A DNA stretch of 46,900 bases, taken from contig JAEYCB010000010.1 of assembly GCA_023404345.1 (NCBI GenBank), positions 1 to 46,900 of the forward strand. The letters are read 5' to 3'. Shown here in pieces: positions 39,446-46,900 of the stretch. The stretch comes from Bacillota bacterium. Its GTDB lineage: Bacteria; Bacillota; Clostridia; Christensenellales; Aristaeellaceae. Both the position numbers and the translations under genes were made by a program. Below the pieces are notes generated by a model. The model was not told the origin of the DNA and made no database searches. It worked only from the letters and a program-made list of their open reading frames with translations. Each line of letters begins with the position of its first letter. Positions within the stretch are counted from its first letter, which is position 1.

Positions 39446-39480
39446 AGCCCGGCAGCGGGGTTTGCCTGCGGCCGGGCTTT
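39446..39480 (+). promoter_or_regulatory. Leader hairpin before the uracil permease gene
   Basis: AGCCCG-GCAG pairs with CTGC..CCGGGCT around loop CGGGGTTTGC, followed by TTTGC. It sits in the leader between promoter and start codon, where a pyrimidine-responsive attenuator would lie. The T-run is short, so function is uncertain. Confidence 0.4.
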
Positions 39481-39512
39481 GCATGCACATTAATACAAAG
39501 GAGCATGCGCAA

Positions 39513-40925
39513 ATGGACGGCCTCAAAAAACTGAACGATTTCCTGTTCCCGGGCGCAAAGACGTACGAGCGGGTGGGCACGGGCAAGGCGCTGGCGCTGG
39601 GCTTTCAGCACGCCTTTGCCATGAGCTGTGCTACCATCCTTGTTCCTCTGCTGACAGGCCTTGACGTAGGTGTGGCGCTGCTGGCTGCCGGCCTTGGCAC
39701 GCTGGTATTCCACCTGTGCACAGGCGGCAAAAACCCCGTATTTTTGGGATCTTCCTTTGCGTTTATTGCGGCGCTGTGCGCGGTGCTTGACCCCGCCGGT
39801 GCGCCCAACTCCTTCGGCATGAACCACGTGGAGCAGATTCAGGTGGCCATGTGGGGCATCATGGGCGCAGGCGCCGTCTATCTGGTGTTTGCCCTGCTCA
39901 TCAAGCTCATCGGCATGAAGTTCATCGACCGGCTGTTCCCGCCGGTGGTGCGGGGCGTGGGCATCGCCATCATCGGTCTGAATCTGGCCTCCTCTGCCAT
40001 CAACAACATTCAGAACAACAACGGCTTCGCCCTCTTCACCCCCGGCTATTACTGGAGCTGGGTGCTGGCGCTGCTCACCTGCCTTACGGCGGTGCTTCTG
40101 TCCAGCTACGGCAAGGGCATGTTCAAGATGGCTTCCATCGCCATCGCTTTGGGCACGGGCTATGTTGTCAGCCTGATTGTAACCGCTACGGGTATCGCTC
40201 CTGCCGGTCTGATGAACCTCAGCGCCATCGGACAGCATGGCTGGATTGAGCTGCCGGACGTGGTATTTCCCACCTTTGACTTTGCAGGCCGCGGATCGCA
40301 GATTCTGCGCGCCATCGGCGTGATCAGCCCGGTGGCCATCGTCACCATGGTGGAGCATGTGGGCGATGTGTACGCCAACGGCGCCGTGGTGGGCCGCGAC
40401 TTTACCAAGGACCCCGGCCTGCACCGCACCATGGCGGGCGACGGCCTGGCGACCATGGTGGCCGGCTTCATCGGCGGCCCTGCCAATACTACCTATTCTG
40501 AAAACACCGCCGTGCTGGCCGCGACCGGCAACTATAACCCCGTCACCCTGCGCATTGCCGCCGTCATCGCCATTGTGGTATCCTTCTGCGGCAAGGCCAT
40601 CGGCATTGTGGAAACCGTGCCCAACTGCGTGCTGGGCGGCGCCTGCATCGTGCTCTACGGCATGATCGCCTCTGTGGGCCTGCGCACGCTGGTGGAAAAC
40701 CATGTGGACTTCACCAAGAACCGCAACCTCTGCATCGCCGCGGTCATGCTGGTGCTGGCCATGGGCGGCGCCACCATCGGCGGCCCGGATTTCAGCTTCA
40801 GCGGCATTGGCCTGGGCATCATCTCGGGTATCCTGCTCAACCTGATCATGCCGGAATCCAAGGAGCCCAAGCCCGGCCTGGTAGCGCACAGCGTGCCGGA
40901 AGAGGAAATCGTTAAGGAAAAATAA
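39513..40925 (+). CDS. uraA: Uracil permease, NCS2 family
   Basis: 470 aa with about 14 membrane segments. The NCS2 signatures of UraA-type carriers are present: FLGSSFAFIAAL in the first repeat, the substrate-binding Glu in MVEHVGDVYANG (near residue 285) and the second Glu in PANTTYSENTAVLAATG (near 332). It is thus a proton-linked nucleobase transporter, best matched to uracil; xanthine carriers are the alternative. The start MDGLKKLNDF is chosen because AAAGGAG is nine bases upstream; an in-frame upstream ATG lies in the leader hairpin region and is rejected. Its terminator is split by repeat copy 3. Confidence 0.92.
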   Translation: MDGLKKLNDFLFPGAKTYERVGTGKALALGFQHAFAMSCATILVPLLTGLDVGVALLAAGLGTLVFHLCTGGKNPVFLGSSFAFIAALCAVLDPAGAPNSFGMNHVEQIQVAMWGIMGAGAVYLVFALLIKLIGMKFIDRLFPPVVRGVGIAIIGLNLASSAINNIQNNNGFALFTPGYYWSWVLALLTCLTAVLLSSYGKGMFKMASIAIALGTGYVVSLIVTATGIAPAGLMNLSAIGQHGWIELPDVVFPTFDFAGRGSQILRAIGVISPVAIVTMVEHVGDVYANGAVVGRDFTKDPGLHRTMAGDGLATMVAGFIGGPANTTYSENTAVLAATGNYNPVTLRIAAVIAIVVSFCGKAIGIVETVPNCVLGGACIVLYGMIASVGLRTLVENHVDFTKNRNLCIAAVMLVLAMGGATIGGPDFSFSGIGLGIISGILLNLIMPESKEPKPGLVAHSVPEEEIVKEK

Positions 40926-40940
40926 GCTGAATCATGAAAA

Positions 40941-40965
40941 AAGCGCGGCCCCGGCGGCCGCGCTT
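40941..40965. terminator. Terminator palindrome, left copy flanking repeat element 3
   Basis: AAGCGCGGCC, loop CCGGC, GGCCGCGCTT (25 bp). The same 25 bp return at 41175-41199. Confidence 0.87.
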
Positions 40966-41174
40966 CAGCGTGTCGAAAAAGCTCGCCTTAGGCGATCTTT
41001 TCCGCCAGGTTTACGCCGTCCGCCTACTCCGCCTTCGGCTGCGCCGGGCGGCGGACGGCGTAAGGAAACCTTGCTGCGCAAGGCTTCCGAATCCACCGCA
41101 CATGTCGCTGGATTCGGAATGCAACTCGGAGGGCTGCGGCCCTCCGAACCTCTCAAAAGTTTTTTGATAGTCTG
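40966..41174 (+). repeat. Hairpin-rich mobile repeat, copy 3
   Basis: A 209-bp element from CAGCGTGTCGAAAAA to TTTTTTGATAGTCTG. The block from AGGAAACCTTG through CCGAATCC..ACATGTC..GGATTCGG is practically identical to copy 2. The first two hairpins have the same position but different sequence: AAGCTCGCC-TTA-GGCGATCTTTT, and a TACGCCGTCCGCC..GGCGGACGGCGTA stem where copy 2 has CGTTTCCCC..GGGGAAACG. The stem sequences thus differ while the pairing is kept. Flanked by an exact 25-bp duplication of the uraA terminator palindrome. Confidence 0.88.
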
Positions 41175-41203
41175 AAGCGCGGCCCCGGCGGCCGCGCTTT
41201 TTT
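41175..41203 (+). terminator. Terminator palindrome, right copy flanking repeat element 3
   Basis: An exact repeat of 40941-40965, continuing into a T-tract of six; a good intrinsic terminator for uraA. Confidence 0.88.
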
Positions 41204-41278
41204 GTTGCCGGCAAGAATGTTCTTCTCCGGCTTTTTTGTGCTATACTGACTGATAGAGAACCTAAGGAGGGAACAGCA

Positions 41279-41899
41279 ATGAAAGTGGTTCTGATCAACG
41301 GCAGCCCCAACGAAAAGGGCTGCACCTATACGGCCCTGACGGAAGTGGCGGATGAACTGGCGCGCCAGGGCGTGGAAACGGAAATTGTGCATATCGGCAA
41401 GGCCGCGATTCACGGCTGCACCGGCTGCGGATACTGCCGCAAGGCGGGCCTGTGCGTGTTTGATGACGCGGTCAATGCTCTGGCCGAAAAACTGGTGGAG
41501 GCCGACGGCCTGGTGTTTGGCTCCCCGGTATTTTACGCGGGCATCTCCGGCCAGCTCAAATGCTTTATGGACCGGCTGTTTTACAGCCGGGGCGCGCAGC
41601 TTTCCGGCAAACCCGCCGCCGCGGTGGTCAGCGCACGGCGCGGAGGCTGCGCCACTACTTTTGACGATATCAACCGTTTCTTCACCATCAACCGTATGCC
41701 CGTGGTTTCCTCGCAATATTGGAACCAGGTGCACGGCAATACGCCCGACGAGGTCAGAAAGGACGAGGAGGGCCTGCAAACCATGCGCACACTGGCGCGC
41801 AACATGGCCTGGCTGCTCCAATGCATCGATGCAGGCCGCCGGGCGGGCGTGCCCGTTCCCGAGCGCGAGCCGGTTTTGCGCACCAACTTTATTCGCTAA
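41279..41899 (+). CDS. Iron-sulfur flavoprotein / NADPH-dependent FMN reductase family
   Basis: 206 aa. The flavodoxin-like fold begins VVLINGSPNEKGCTYTAL (FMN phosphate loop) and continues with GSPVFYAGISGQLKCFMDR, typical of the family. A cysteine cluster CTGCGYCRKAGLC (near residues 46-58) is of the kind that holds a [4Fe-4S] centre in archaeal and clostridial iron-sulfur flavoproteins. It is cytoplasmic, and the electron partners are unknown. TAAGGAGG precedes the ATG; TATACT at 41243-41248 may be its -10 box. Its 3' end overlaps the convergent HAD gene by 11 bases. Confidence 0.88.
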   Translation: MKVVLINGSPNEKGCTYTALTEVADELARQGVETEIVHIGKAAIHGCTGCGYCRKAGLCVFDDAVNALAEKLVEADGLVFGSPVFYAGISGQLKCFMDRLFYSRGAQLSGKPAAAVVSARRGGCATTFDDINRFFTINRMPVVSSQYWNQVHGNTPDEVRKDEEGLQTMRTLARNMAWLLQCIDAGRRAGVPVPEREPVLRTNFIR

Positions 41900-42677
41900 C
41901 AGCCTCGAAAGATCCCTTTTCAAGGAACTGCCTGAGCACCGGCAGCTCCTTTTCGCACAGGCGGATGCCCGGCTTGCGCAGGGCCGGGTTTGCGTGCCGC
42001 ATCAAAAACGGATAGCCTACGCTGTCCAGCATGGTTTCATCGTTGAAGTTGTCGCCAAAGGCGGCAGCTTCTTCTTTTTGAATTCCCGCACGCTCCATCA
42101 GCATGCGCATGCCCATTCCCTTGTTGGCGGCGGTAATATCAAACCAGTCCCGCCCGGATACCGTGGCGGTCAGCCTGCCGCTCCACTTTTGCAGCAGTTT
42201 GGGCGCAATGCGGTCCAGCCCCTCGTCAATCTGGCCGGAAATCTTGAGCATGGGTTCGGCAATATCCTCCGGGCTGTCCACAATGGTAACGGTGTTGCGC
42301 AGGCGGTAAACGATATCGTCCGTATACCGGCGGTTTTTGTCCAGCATGTAGGTGGTGTGGCGGCCGCTGATAAGCAGGTTCATCCCGGCGACCTCTATGT
42401 CTGCAATGATCTCGCGCGCGATATCATCCGCAATGGATATGGTGCCTATCGCCTCTCCCCCATAAAAACACAGCGCCCCATTTTCGCAGATAAATGCCAT
42501 ATGCCGCGCCACCGGCGCAAACAGACGGCGCAGATTGCCATACTGACGCCCGCTGCACGCGGCAAACAGAACGCCCTTGCGCGTCAGATCCTCCACGGTT
42601 TCAAAAATCCCCTCTGGCAAAGTGCCATCCTCTTCCAGCAGCGTCCCGTCCAAATCCGTGGCAATCAACCGGATCAT
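41889..42677 (-). CDS. Cof-type HAD phosphatase
   Basis: 262 aa. The start is at MIRLIATDLDGTLL, with GGGAGGACAGGGC upstream; a longer frame of 43 extra codons would cross the adjacent promoter region and is rejected. HAD motif I is DLDGTLL (nucleophile Asp), motif II ACSGRQ, motif III the Lys in NKGMGMRML and motif IV GDNFNDETML. The cap domain is of type C2b. Such enzymes dephosphorylate sugar phosphates or flavin-type phosphates; the substrate cannot be called. Its stop lies inside the end of the convergent flavoprotein gene. Confidence 0.9.
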   Translation of the reverse strand: MIRLIATDLDGTLLEEDGTLPEGIFETVEDLTRKGVLFAACSGRQYGNLRRLFAPVARHMAFICENGALCFYGGEAIGTISIADDIAREIIADIEVAGMNLLISGRHTTYMLDKNRRYTDDIVYRLRNTVTIVDSPEDIAEPMLKISGQIDEGLDRIAPKLLQKWSGRLTATVSGRDWFDITAANKGMGMRMLMERAGIQKEEAAAFGDNFNDETMLDSVGYPFLMRHANPALRKPGIRLCEKELPVLRQFLEKGSFEAVSE

Positions 42678-42773
42678 GCCCTGTCCTCCCGTAAAAATGC
42701 TGGCGGTATCATAGCATACTTTCCCACGGCCGTCAAATCCGGCAAAAGGGTGGAAGTTTTTCGCAAATAGCGC

Positions 42774-42802
42774 TTGACAGGTGATCGGAACGGGTGTATC
42801 AT
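42774..42802 (+). promoter_or_regulatory. Promoter of the metal efflux operon
   Basis: TTGACA (42774-42779), 17-base spacer, TATCAT (42797-42802), immediately followed by the ArsR/SmtB-type operator. Confidence 0.85.
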
Positions 42803-42833
42803 TCATATGAACAATCGTTCAGATGTTCATGAA
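42802..42833. promoter_or_regulatory. ArsR/SmtB-type operator
   Basis: TGAACAATCGTTCA (42808-42821) fits the TGAA-N6-TTCA pattern of SmtB/CzrA/CadC operators. It is overlapped by TTCATATGAA (42802-42811) and followed by TTCATGAA (42826-42833), so several half-sites cover the transcription start. Confidence 0.78.
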
Positions 42834-42846
42834 AGGAGGCTGTCTG

Positions 42847-43209
42847 ATGCCCAACGAAACGGAGCAGCTTGCATGCGACTTCATGTACGTGCATGACGAG
42901 ATTGTCAAAAAGGTAAAGCAGGAGATGCCAGATGAGGACGTGCTCTTCGACCTGAGCGAGCTGTTCAAGGTGTTTGGCGATTCCACGCGCATCCGCATTC
43001 TGTATTGCCTCTTTGCCAGCGAAATGTGCGTCTGCGATATCGCTACCCTGCTGAATATGACGCAAAGCGCCATTTCGCATCAGCTGAGCGTGCTGAAAAA
43101 AAACAAGCTCATCAAAAGCCGGCGGGATGGCAAAACCATTTTCTACTCATTGGCCGACGGTCATGTCCGCGCCATTTTGGATCAGGGCGTTGAGCATGTA
43201 ACGGAGTAA
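42847..43209 (+). CDS. ArsR/SmtB family metal-responsive repressor
   Basis: 120 aa. The winged helix reads LFKVFGDSTRIRILYCLFASEMCVCDIATLLNMTQSAISHQLSVLKKNKLIKSRRDGKTIFYSLAD. The CVCD motif in helix 3 is the ArsR/CadC-type thiolate site, and the C-terminal DGHVRAILDQGVEHV supplies the Asp/His set of the SmtB alpha-5 Zn site. This points to Zn, Cd or Pb sensing. The start at MPNETE is set by AAAGGAGG seven bases upstream. It is the first gene of the operon with the HMA protein and the P1B-ATPase, preceded by its own operator. Confidence 0.92.
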   Translation: MPNETEQLACDFMYVHDEIVKKVKQEMPDEDVLFDLSELFKVFGDSTRIRILYCLFASEMCVCDIATLLNMTQSAISHQLSVLKKNKLIKSRRDGKTIFYSLADGHVRAILDQGVEHVTE

Positions 43210-43228
43210 GGATGAAGGAGGAGTTTCC

Positions 43229-43447
43229 ATGAAAAAGGTATTCAAGCTTCGCGACCTGGATTGTGCCAACTGCGCCGCAAAGATGGAGGCGGCCATTCAA
43301 AAAATCCGCGGGGTAGAGCATGCTTCCGTGAACTTTATGACCCAAAAGCTGACGCTGGAAGCCGCGGATGCGGATTTTGACCAGGTGCTTTCCGAGGCCG
43401 AAAAGGCCATACACCGGGTGGAGCCCGGCTGTGCTCTGGTAAAGTAA
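43229..43447 (+). CDS. Free-standing HMA heavy-metal-binding protein
   Basis: 72 aa, a single HMA domain. DLDCANCAAKM (Cys-x-x-Cys near residues 12-15) is the metal site, and the rest shows the beta-alpha-beta pattern (VEHASVNFMTQKLTLEA). The Asp before the first Cys is common in Zn/Cd-type HMA domains. The following P1B-ATPase lacks this N-terminal domain, so this protein probably supplies it in trans. AAGGAGG precedes the ATG, 20 bases after the repressor gene. Confidence 0.92.
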   Translation: MKKVFKLRDLDCANCAAKMEAAIQKIRGVEHASVNFMTQKLTLEAADADFDQVLSEAEKAIHRVEPGCALVK

Positions 43448-43467
43448 GTCCGTAGGGGGATGAGAAG

Positions 43468-45312
43468 ATGTCGCGCAGGCAAAAAAGGAACTTACTGCGT
43501 ATCGCCGTGGCAGCGGTGCTCTTTTTGGCCGGCCTGTTTGTTGCAAATGAAACGGCACGCCTGATTCTGCTGCTGCTGGCCTACCTGACCGTGGGGCTGG
43601 ACGTGCTCAAGGAAGCGGCCGAAGGCATTGTGCATGGTCAGCTGTTTGATGAAAATTTCCTGATGTCCATCGCCACGCTGGGCGCCATGATCGTTGGCGA
43701 ATACCCGGAGGCCGTGGCCGTGATGCTGCTGTATCAGATCGGCGAGCTGTTCCAAAGCTATGCTGTAGGCAAATCACGGGCCTCTATCGCCAGCCTGATG
43801 GACATTCGTCCCGAAACAGCATCCGTTGAGCGGGACGGCGGGGTGGTTACCGTTGACCCGGAGGAAGTTTCCATAGGCGAAGTGTTCGTGCTCAAGGCAG
43901 GCGATCGTGTACCTCTGGACGGGCTGGTCGTGGAAGGGACTTCCGCGCTGGACACGGCTGCATTGACCGGCGAAAGCATGCCGCGCGATGTGGGTCCCGG
44001 CGACGAGGTGATCAGCGGCTGCATCAACCAGACGGGTCTTCTGCGCGTGCGCGCAACCCGGCTGTACACCGATTCAACGGTGGCACGGATTTTGGATTTG
44101 GTTGAAAATGCCAGTGATAAAAAAGCCAAGGTGGAAACCTTTATCACCCGCTTTGCGCGCGTGTATACGCCCGCCGTCTGCGCCGCAGCGCTGCTGCTGT
44201 TTTTGATTCCCTCGCTGTTTGTGGATGGCAGATGGGCTGACTGGGGCATGCGAGCCTTGAGTTTTCTGGTGGTAAGCTGCCCATGCGCGCTGGTGATTTC
44301 TGTGCCGCTCAGCTTTTTTGGAGGCATCGGCGGGGCGGGAAAGCAAGGCATTTTGGTCAAGGGCAGCAATTATCTGGAGGCGCTGGCCAAGGCGGACATC
44401 GTGGTGTTTGACAAGACCGGCACGCTCACGCGGGGCAGTTTTCATGTAACGGTGGTTCACCCTGATCAGGTCAGCGAAGAGGAGCTTCTGCGCATTGCCG
44501 CCACCGTGGAGAATGCTTCCGATCATCCCATCGGGCGTTCGATCTGCGCGGGTTATCACGGCGCGCTTGCGCTTGAGCAGCTCGACAGCGTGCGCGAGCT
44601 GCCCGGCCAGGGGATGAGCGCCGTGCTTGAGGGAGAAACCGTCAGCGTAGGCAATGAAAAGCTCATGCACTCCCTGGGGGTAGACCTGCCCGATTGCCCT
44701 CATGCGGGGACTGTGGTGCATGTGGCCCGCGGCGGCGTATATCTTGGTCACATCGTTATTTCCGACCAGATCAAGGAAGGGGCGCAGGAAGCCGTCTCCG
44801 CCCTGAAGCGGGAGGGCGTGCGCAAGACCGTCATTCTCACCGGCGATAGTCAGGCCGTGGCGCAGGAGGTATCCGCAAAGCTCGGCGTGGACGAGGCGCA
44901 CGCGCAGCTTCTGCCCGCGCAGAAAGTGGAGCAGGTGGAACGCCTGCTTGGTGAAAAAGCAGCCGGAGGAACGCTGGTTTTTGTGGGCGACGGCATCAAT
45001 GACGCGCCCGTTCTGACCCGTGCCGACGTGGGCGTGGCCATGGGAGCACTTGGCAGCGATGCGGCAGTGGAGGCCGCCGACGTCGTGCTTATGGATGACG
45101 ACCCACGCAAGCTGGTTTGCGCCATCCGCATCAGCCGCCGTACCCTGTCCATTGCGCGCCAGAACATCGCATTTGCGCTGACGGTTAAGCTGCTGGTGCT
45201 CGCGCTGGTGGCAATAGGGGTTGCCAACATGTGGTGGGCCGTATTTGCGGACGTGGGCGTATCAGTGCTTGCCATTCTCAACGCCATGCGGGCGCTGCGC
45301 GTAACAGGCTGA
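43468..45312 (+). CDS. cadA: Zn2+/Cd2+/Pb2+-exporting P1B-type ATPase
   Basis: 614 aa, shorter than typical CadA/ZntA because it has no N-terminal HMA domain. Motifs: TGES in the actuator, the membrane metal site SCPCALVIS, DKTGTLTRG (phosphorylated Asp), HPIGRS (nucleotide His), GDGINDAPVLTRADVGVAMG, and the last helix FADVGVSVLAILNAMR with the Asp typical of the P1B-2 (Zn/Cd/Pb) group. The ArsR-type regulator and separate HMA protein ahead support divalent soft-metal efflux. AGGGGGA precedes the ATG. A strong terminator follows. Confidence 0.94.
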   Translation: MSRRQKRNLLRIAVAAVLFLAGLFVANETARLILLLLAYLTVGLDVLKEAAEGIVHGQLFDENFLMSIATLGAMIVGEYPEAVAVMLLYQIGELFQSYAVGKSRASIASLMDIRPETASVERDGGVVTVDPEEVSIGEVFVLKAGDRVPLDGLVVEGTSALDTAALTGESMPRDVGPGDEVISGCINQTGLLRVRATRLYTDSTVARILDLVENASDKKAKVETFITRFARVYTPAVCAAALLLFLIPSLFVDGRWADWGMRALSFLVVSCPCALVISVPLSFFGGIGGAGKQGILVKGSNYLEALAKADIVVFDKTGTLTRGSFHVTVVHPDQVSEEELLRIAATVENASDHPIGRSICAGYHGALALEQLDSVRELPGQGMSAVLEGETVSVGNEKLMHSLGVDLPDCPHAGTVVHVARGGVYLGHIVISDQIKEGAQEAVSALKREGVRKTVILTGDSQAVAQEVSAKLGVDEAHAQLLPAQKVEQVERLLGEKAAGGTLVFVGDGINDAPVLTRADVGVAMGALGSDAAVEAADVVLMDDDPRKLVCAIRISRRTLSIARQNIAFALTVKLLVLALVAIGVANMWWAVFADVGVSVLAILNAMRALRVTG

Positions 45313-45327
45313 TAAATGAAAATTTGG

Positions 45328-45362
45328 AACCGTCGGTTTTTTCCGACGGTTTCTGTTTTTTT
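45328..45362 (+). terminator. Rho-independent terminator of the metal efflux operon
   Basis: A 9-bp stem (AACCGTCGG / CCGACGGTT) with a T-rich loop, followed by TCTG and seven T. Confidence 0.9.
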
Positions 45363-45519
45363 GCATTCCAATGTTCCTCTGCAAGTATGCAAAAGCCGCG
45401 CAAATGTCATTCGCAGTATTTTCCGGTTCGCCGCAAAAGCTTTCTCCCAATCCCTCCTATACAGCGATTGTGCCAACCGCCCTCCTTCAAGCTGATCCGT
45501 GTTTTTCATCTGCTTCTGC

Positions 45520-45548
45520 TTTACATCCGGCCTTTGGAATGATACAAT
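45520..45548 (+). promoter_or_regulatory. ridA-nfnAB promoter
   Basis: TTTACA (45520-45525), 17-base spacer, TACAAT (45543-45548). The stretch from 45363 to this promoter holds no recognised gene. Confidence 0.7.
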
Positions 45549-45587
45549 CGGTTTATTGTAAGCACAGGGAAAGGAGTCTTATGATTC

Positions 45588-45971
45588 ATGAGTAAAACGG
45601 TGGTTCATTCCCCCTCCGCTCCGGCTGCTATCGGACCCTATTCGCAGGCTGTTGGAAGCGGACGGTTTCTCTTTACCTCCGGCCAGTTGGGCCTCAATCC
45701 CGCCACAGGCGAGCTTGCCTGCGGTGTGGAGGCACAGACTGACATGGCCATGCGCAACCTGGGCGCCATTTTGCATGAAGCCGGCCTCGACTATGCCGAC
45801 ATTGTGAAAACCACGGTCTTTGTCGTGGATCTTGGGGACTTTGCCGCCGTCAACGCGGTATATCAGCGCTTTTTTGAATCCAAGCCCCCCGCGCGCAGCT
45901 GCGTGCAGGTGGCCGCCCTGCCCAAGGGCGGGCTGGTTGAAATCGAATGCATCGCAGTGGAAAGGGAATGA
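45588..45971 (+). CDS. ridA: RidA family enamine/imine deaminase
   Basis: 127 aa. RidA hydrolyses reactive 2-aminoacrylate-type imines formed by PLP enzymes. The family pattern is complete: APAAIGPYSQAV, FTSGQLGLNPATGEL, the catalytic Arg in PARSCVQVAALPKGGLVEIECIAV (near residue 105) and the Glu near 120. AAAGGAG is 11 bases before the ATG; a nearer ATG at 45582 closes after four codons. It ends five bases before the start chosen for nfnA, so the two are co-transcribed. Confidence 0.93.
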   Translation: MSKTVVHSPSAPAAIGPYSQAVGSGRFLFTSGQLGLNPATGELACGVEAQTDMAMRNLGAILHEAGLDYADIVKTTVFVVDLGDFAAVNAVYQRFFESKPPARSCVQVAALPKGGLVEIECIAVERE

Positions 45972-45976
45972 CCGGT

Positions 45977-46804
45977 ATGTATGAAATTTTGTCCAAGGAG
46001 GCGCTCAACCCCACCGTCGTGCGCATCAAGGTGAGCGCGCCCCGCATTGCCCGCAAGGCCGAGCCCGGGCAGTTTGTCATCCTGCGCGCAAAGGAGCAGA
46101 GCGAGCGCATTCCCCTCACCGTGGCCGATTATGACCGCGAGGCGGGCAGCGTCACTGTGATCTATCAGATTGTGGGCGCAGGCACCATGGAACTCAACAC
46201 CCTGAATGCGGGCGACTGCCTGCACGACCTGGTGGGACCGCTGGGCACCCCCACGCACACGGAGGGGCTGAAAAAGGTATGCATCGTGGGCGGAGGCGTT
46301 GGCTGCGCCATTGCCTATCCCGTGGCCAAAAAACTGCACGGTCTGGGCTGCACGGTGCATAGCGTGGTGGGCTTCCGCAGCCGCGACCTGGTGATTCTGG
46401 AGGATGAATTCCGGGGCGTGAGCGAGGAACTGTGCCTGATGACCGACGACGGTAGCTACGGCGAAAAGGGTCTGGTGACCAACGCGCTGGAAAAGCTCAT
46501 TCAGGCTGGCAACCACTATGATCAGGTCATTGCCATCGGTCCGCTGATCATGATGAAATTCGTCTGCAAGGTAACGGAAAAATACGGCATCAAGACCATC
46601 GTGAGCATGAACCCCATCATGATAGACGGTACGGGCATGTGCGGCGGCTGCCGCGTCACCGTGGGCGGGCAGACCAAGTTTGCCTGCGTGGACGGCCCAG
46701 ACTTTGACGGCCACGAGGTGGACTTCGACGAGGCGATGCGCCGCGCCGGAATGTATAAGAAGCAGGAAGAAGAATCGTGCAACCTGTATAAGGGGGTAAA
46801 ATAA
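45977..46804 (+). CDS. nfnA: NfnA-type FAD/NAD-binding subunit (sulfide dehydrogenase/ferredoxin-NADP reductase-like)
   Basis: 275 aa. The FAD-binding part has AEPGQFVILR and RIPLTVADYD, then the NAD-binding GGGVGCAIAYPVAKKL (near 100). The C-terminus has the [2Fe-2S] site DGTGMCGGCRVTVGG..KFACVDGPDFDGH. In NfnAB this subunit pairs with a glutamate-synthase-like protein for electron-bifurcating NADPH formation from NADH and reduced ferredoxin. The second subunit follows at once. The start MYEILSK is preferred over an ATG three codons upstream because AAAGGG would then be too close. Confidence 0.9.
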   Translation: MYEILSKEALNPTVVRIKVSAPRIARKAEPGQFVILRAKEQSERIPLTVADYDREAGSVTVIYQIVGAGTMELNTLNAGDCLHDLVGPLGTPTHTEGLKKVCIVGGGVGCAIAYPVAKKLHGLGCTVHSVVGFRSRDLVILEDEFRGVSEELCLMTDDGSYGEKGLVTNALEKLIQAGNHYDQVIAIGPLIMMKFVCKVTEKYGIKTIVSMNPIMIDGTGMCGGCRVTVGGQTKFACVDGPDFDGHEVDFDEAMRRAGMYKKQEEESCNLYKGVK

Positions 46805-46805
46805 T

Positions 46806-46900
46806 ATGGCGCGCAACATGGACCCGAAAAAGACCCCGATACCGGAGCAGGACGCGAAGCAGCGCGCGACGAACTTCTCCGAGGTCGCCTTGGGCTACAC
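46806..46900 (+). CDS. nfnB: NfnB/GltA-type NADPH-dependent glutamate synthase-like subunit, N-terminal fragment
   Basis: The first 31 codons are visible (MARNMDPKKTPIPEQDAKQRATNFSEVALGY) and the gene runs off the window. The phrase NFSEVALGYT matches the start of the small subunit of glutamate synthase/NfnB, just before its first cysteine cluster. It begins one base after the nfnA stop, with AAGGGGGT upstream. Confidence 0.85.
   Translation, partial: MARNMDPKKTPIPEQDAKQRATNFSEVALGY

Noticed and set aside
39440..39512. Purine riboswitch before the nucleobase permease
   Set aside because: The leader is too short and lacks the paired loops and conserved core of a purine riboswitch; only one hairpin is visible.

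Overview
The window is 46.9 kb of GC-rich, densely coding chromosome from an anaerobic Gram-positive bacterium, most likely a gut Clostridia member of the Oscillospirales/Christensenellales kind. This is inferred from gene content: a glgBCDA glycogen operon with the non-catalytic GlgD, MrfA/MrfB repair proteins, a GerMN lipoprotein, a PdaB-type deacetylase behind a sigma-E-like promoter, a secreted flavin reductase with an ApbE flavinyltransferase, and NfnAB-type transhydrogenase genes. No rRNA, tRNA, CRISPR array, phage gene or transposase gene was recognised.

Layout. 1-1558: end of an FMN-binding protein and ApbE, separated by a repeat element. 1597-5734: mrfA, mrfB and a TPR protein in one overlapping operon. 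5813-9843 (minus): MarR regulator and a heterodimeric ABC exporter, with a likely MarR operator. 10094-12857 (minus): secreted PepSY protein and a two-component system. 13080-16806: a second two-component system, divergent from the first, ending in a GerMN lipoprotein. 16854-17458 (minus): a frameshifted XRE/zinc-ribbon gene. 17730-20369: P-type Ca2+-ATPase. 20427-23326 (minus): zinc-ribbon membrane protein, small hypothetical protein and rplS with a clear promoter. 23486-26177 (minus): secreted flavin reductase and a MerR regulator, with a 19-bp-spacer promoter typical of MerR activation. 26379-31885: rarA, a Rieske flavoenzyme, a 2-hydroxyacid dehydrogenase, a polysaccharide deacetylase and an SSB-like protein. 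32542-38411: the glycogen operon. 38629-42677: an AT-richer chloramphenicol-acetyltransferase-like gene, a uracil permease, an iron-sulfur flavoprotein and a HAD phosphatase. 42847-45312: a Zn/Cd efflux operon with an ArsR/SmtB sensor, a free HMA metal-binding protein and a P1B-ATPase lacking its own HMA domain. 45588-46900: RidA and NfnA/NfnB-type genes.

The strongest unexplained signal is a family of hairpin-rich, non-coding elements (about 200-287 bp) with imperfect 15-bp terminal inverted repeats. Each of the three full copies (191-477, 31919-32118, 40966-41174) sits inside a rho-independent terminator. The 22-25 bp terminator palindrome is present intact on both sides of each copy and differs from copy to copy, so it looks like a target duplication. 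Each copy also starts with its own terminator-like hairpin. A 42-bp fragment of the same end lies beside a fourth terminator (9992-10033). This looks like a miniature mobile element that targets terminators and preserves termination.

Flavin-based redox chemistry recurs (FMN-binding proteins, ApbE, secreted reductase, Rieske flavoenzyme, iron-sulfur flavoprotein, NfnAB). This suggests an organism that disposes of electrons through flavoproteins.
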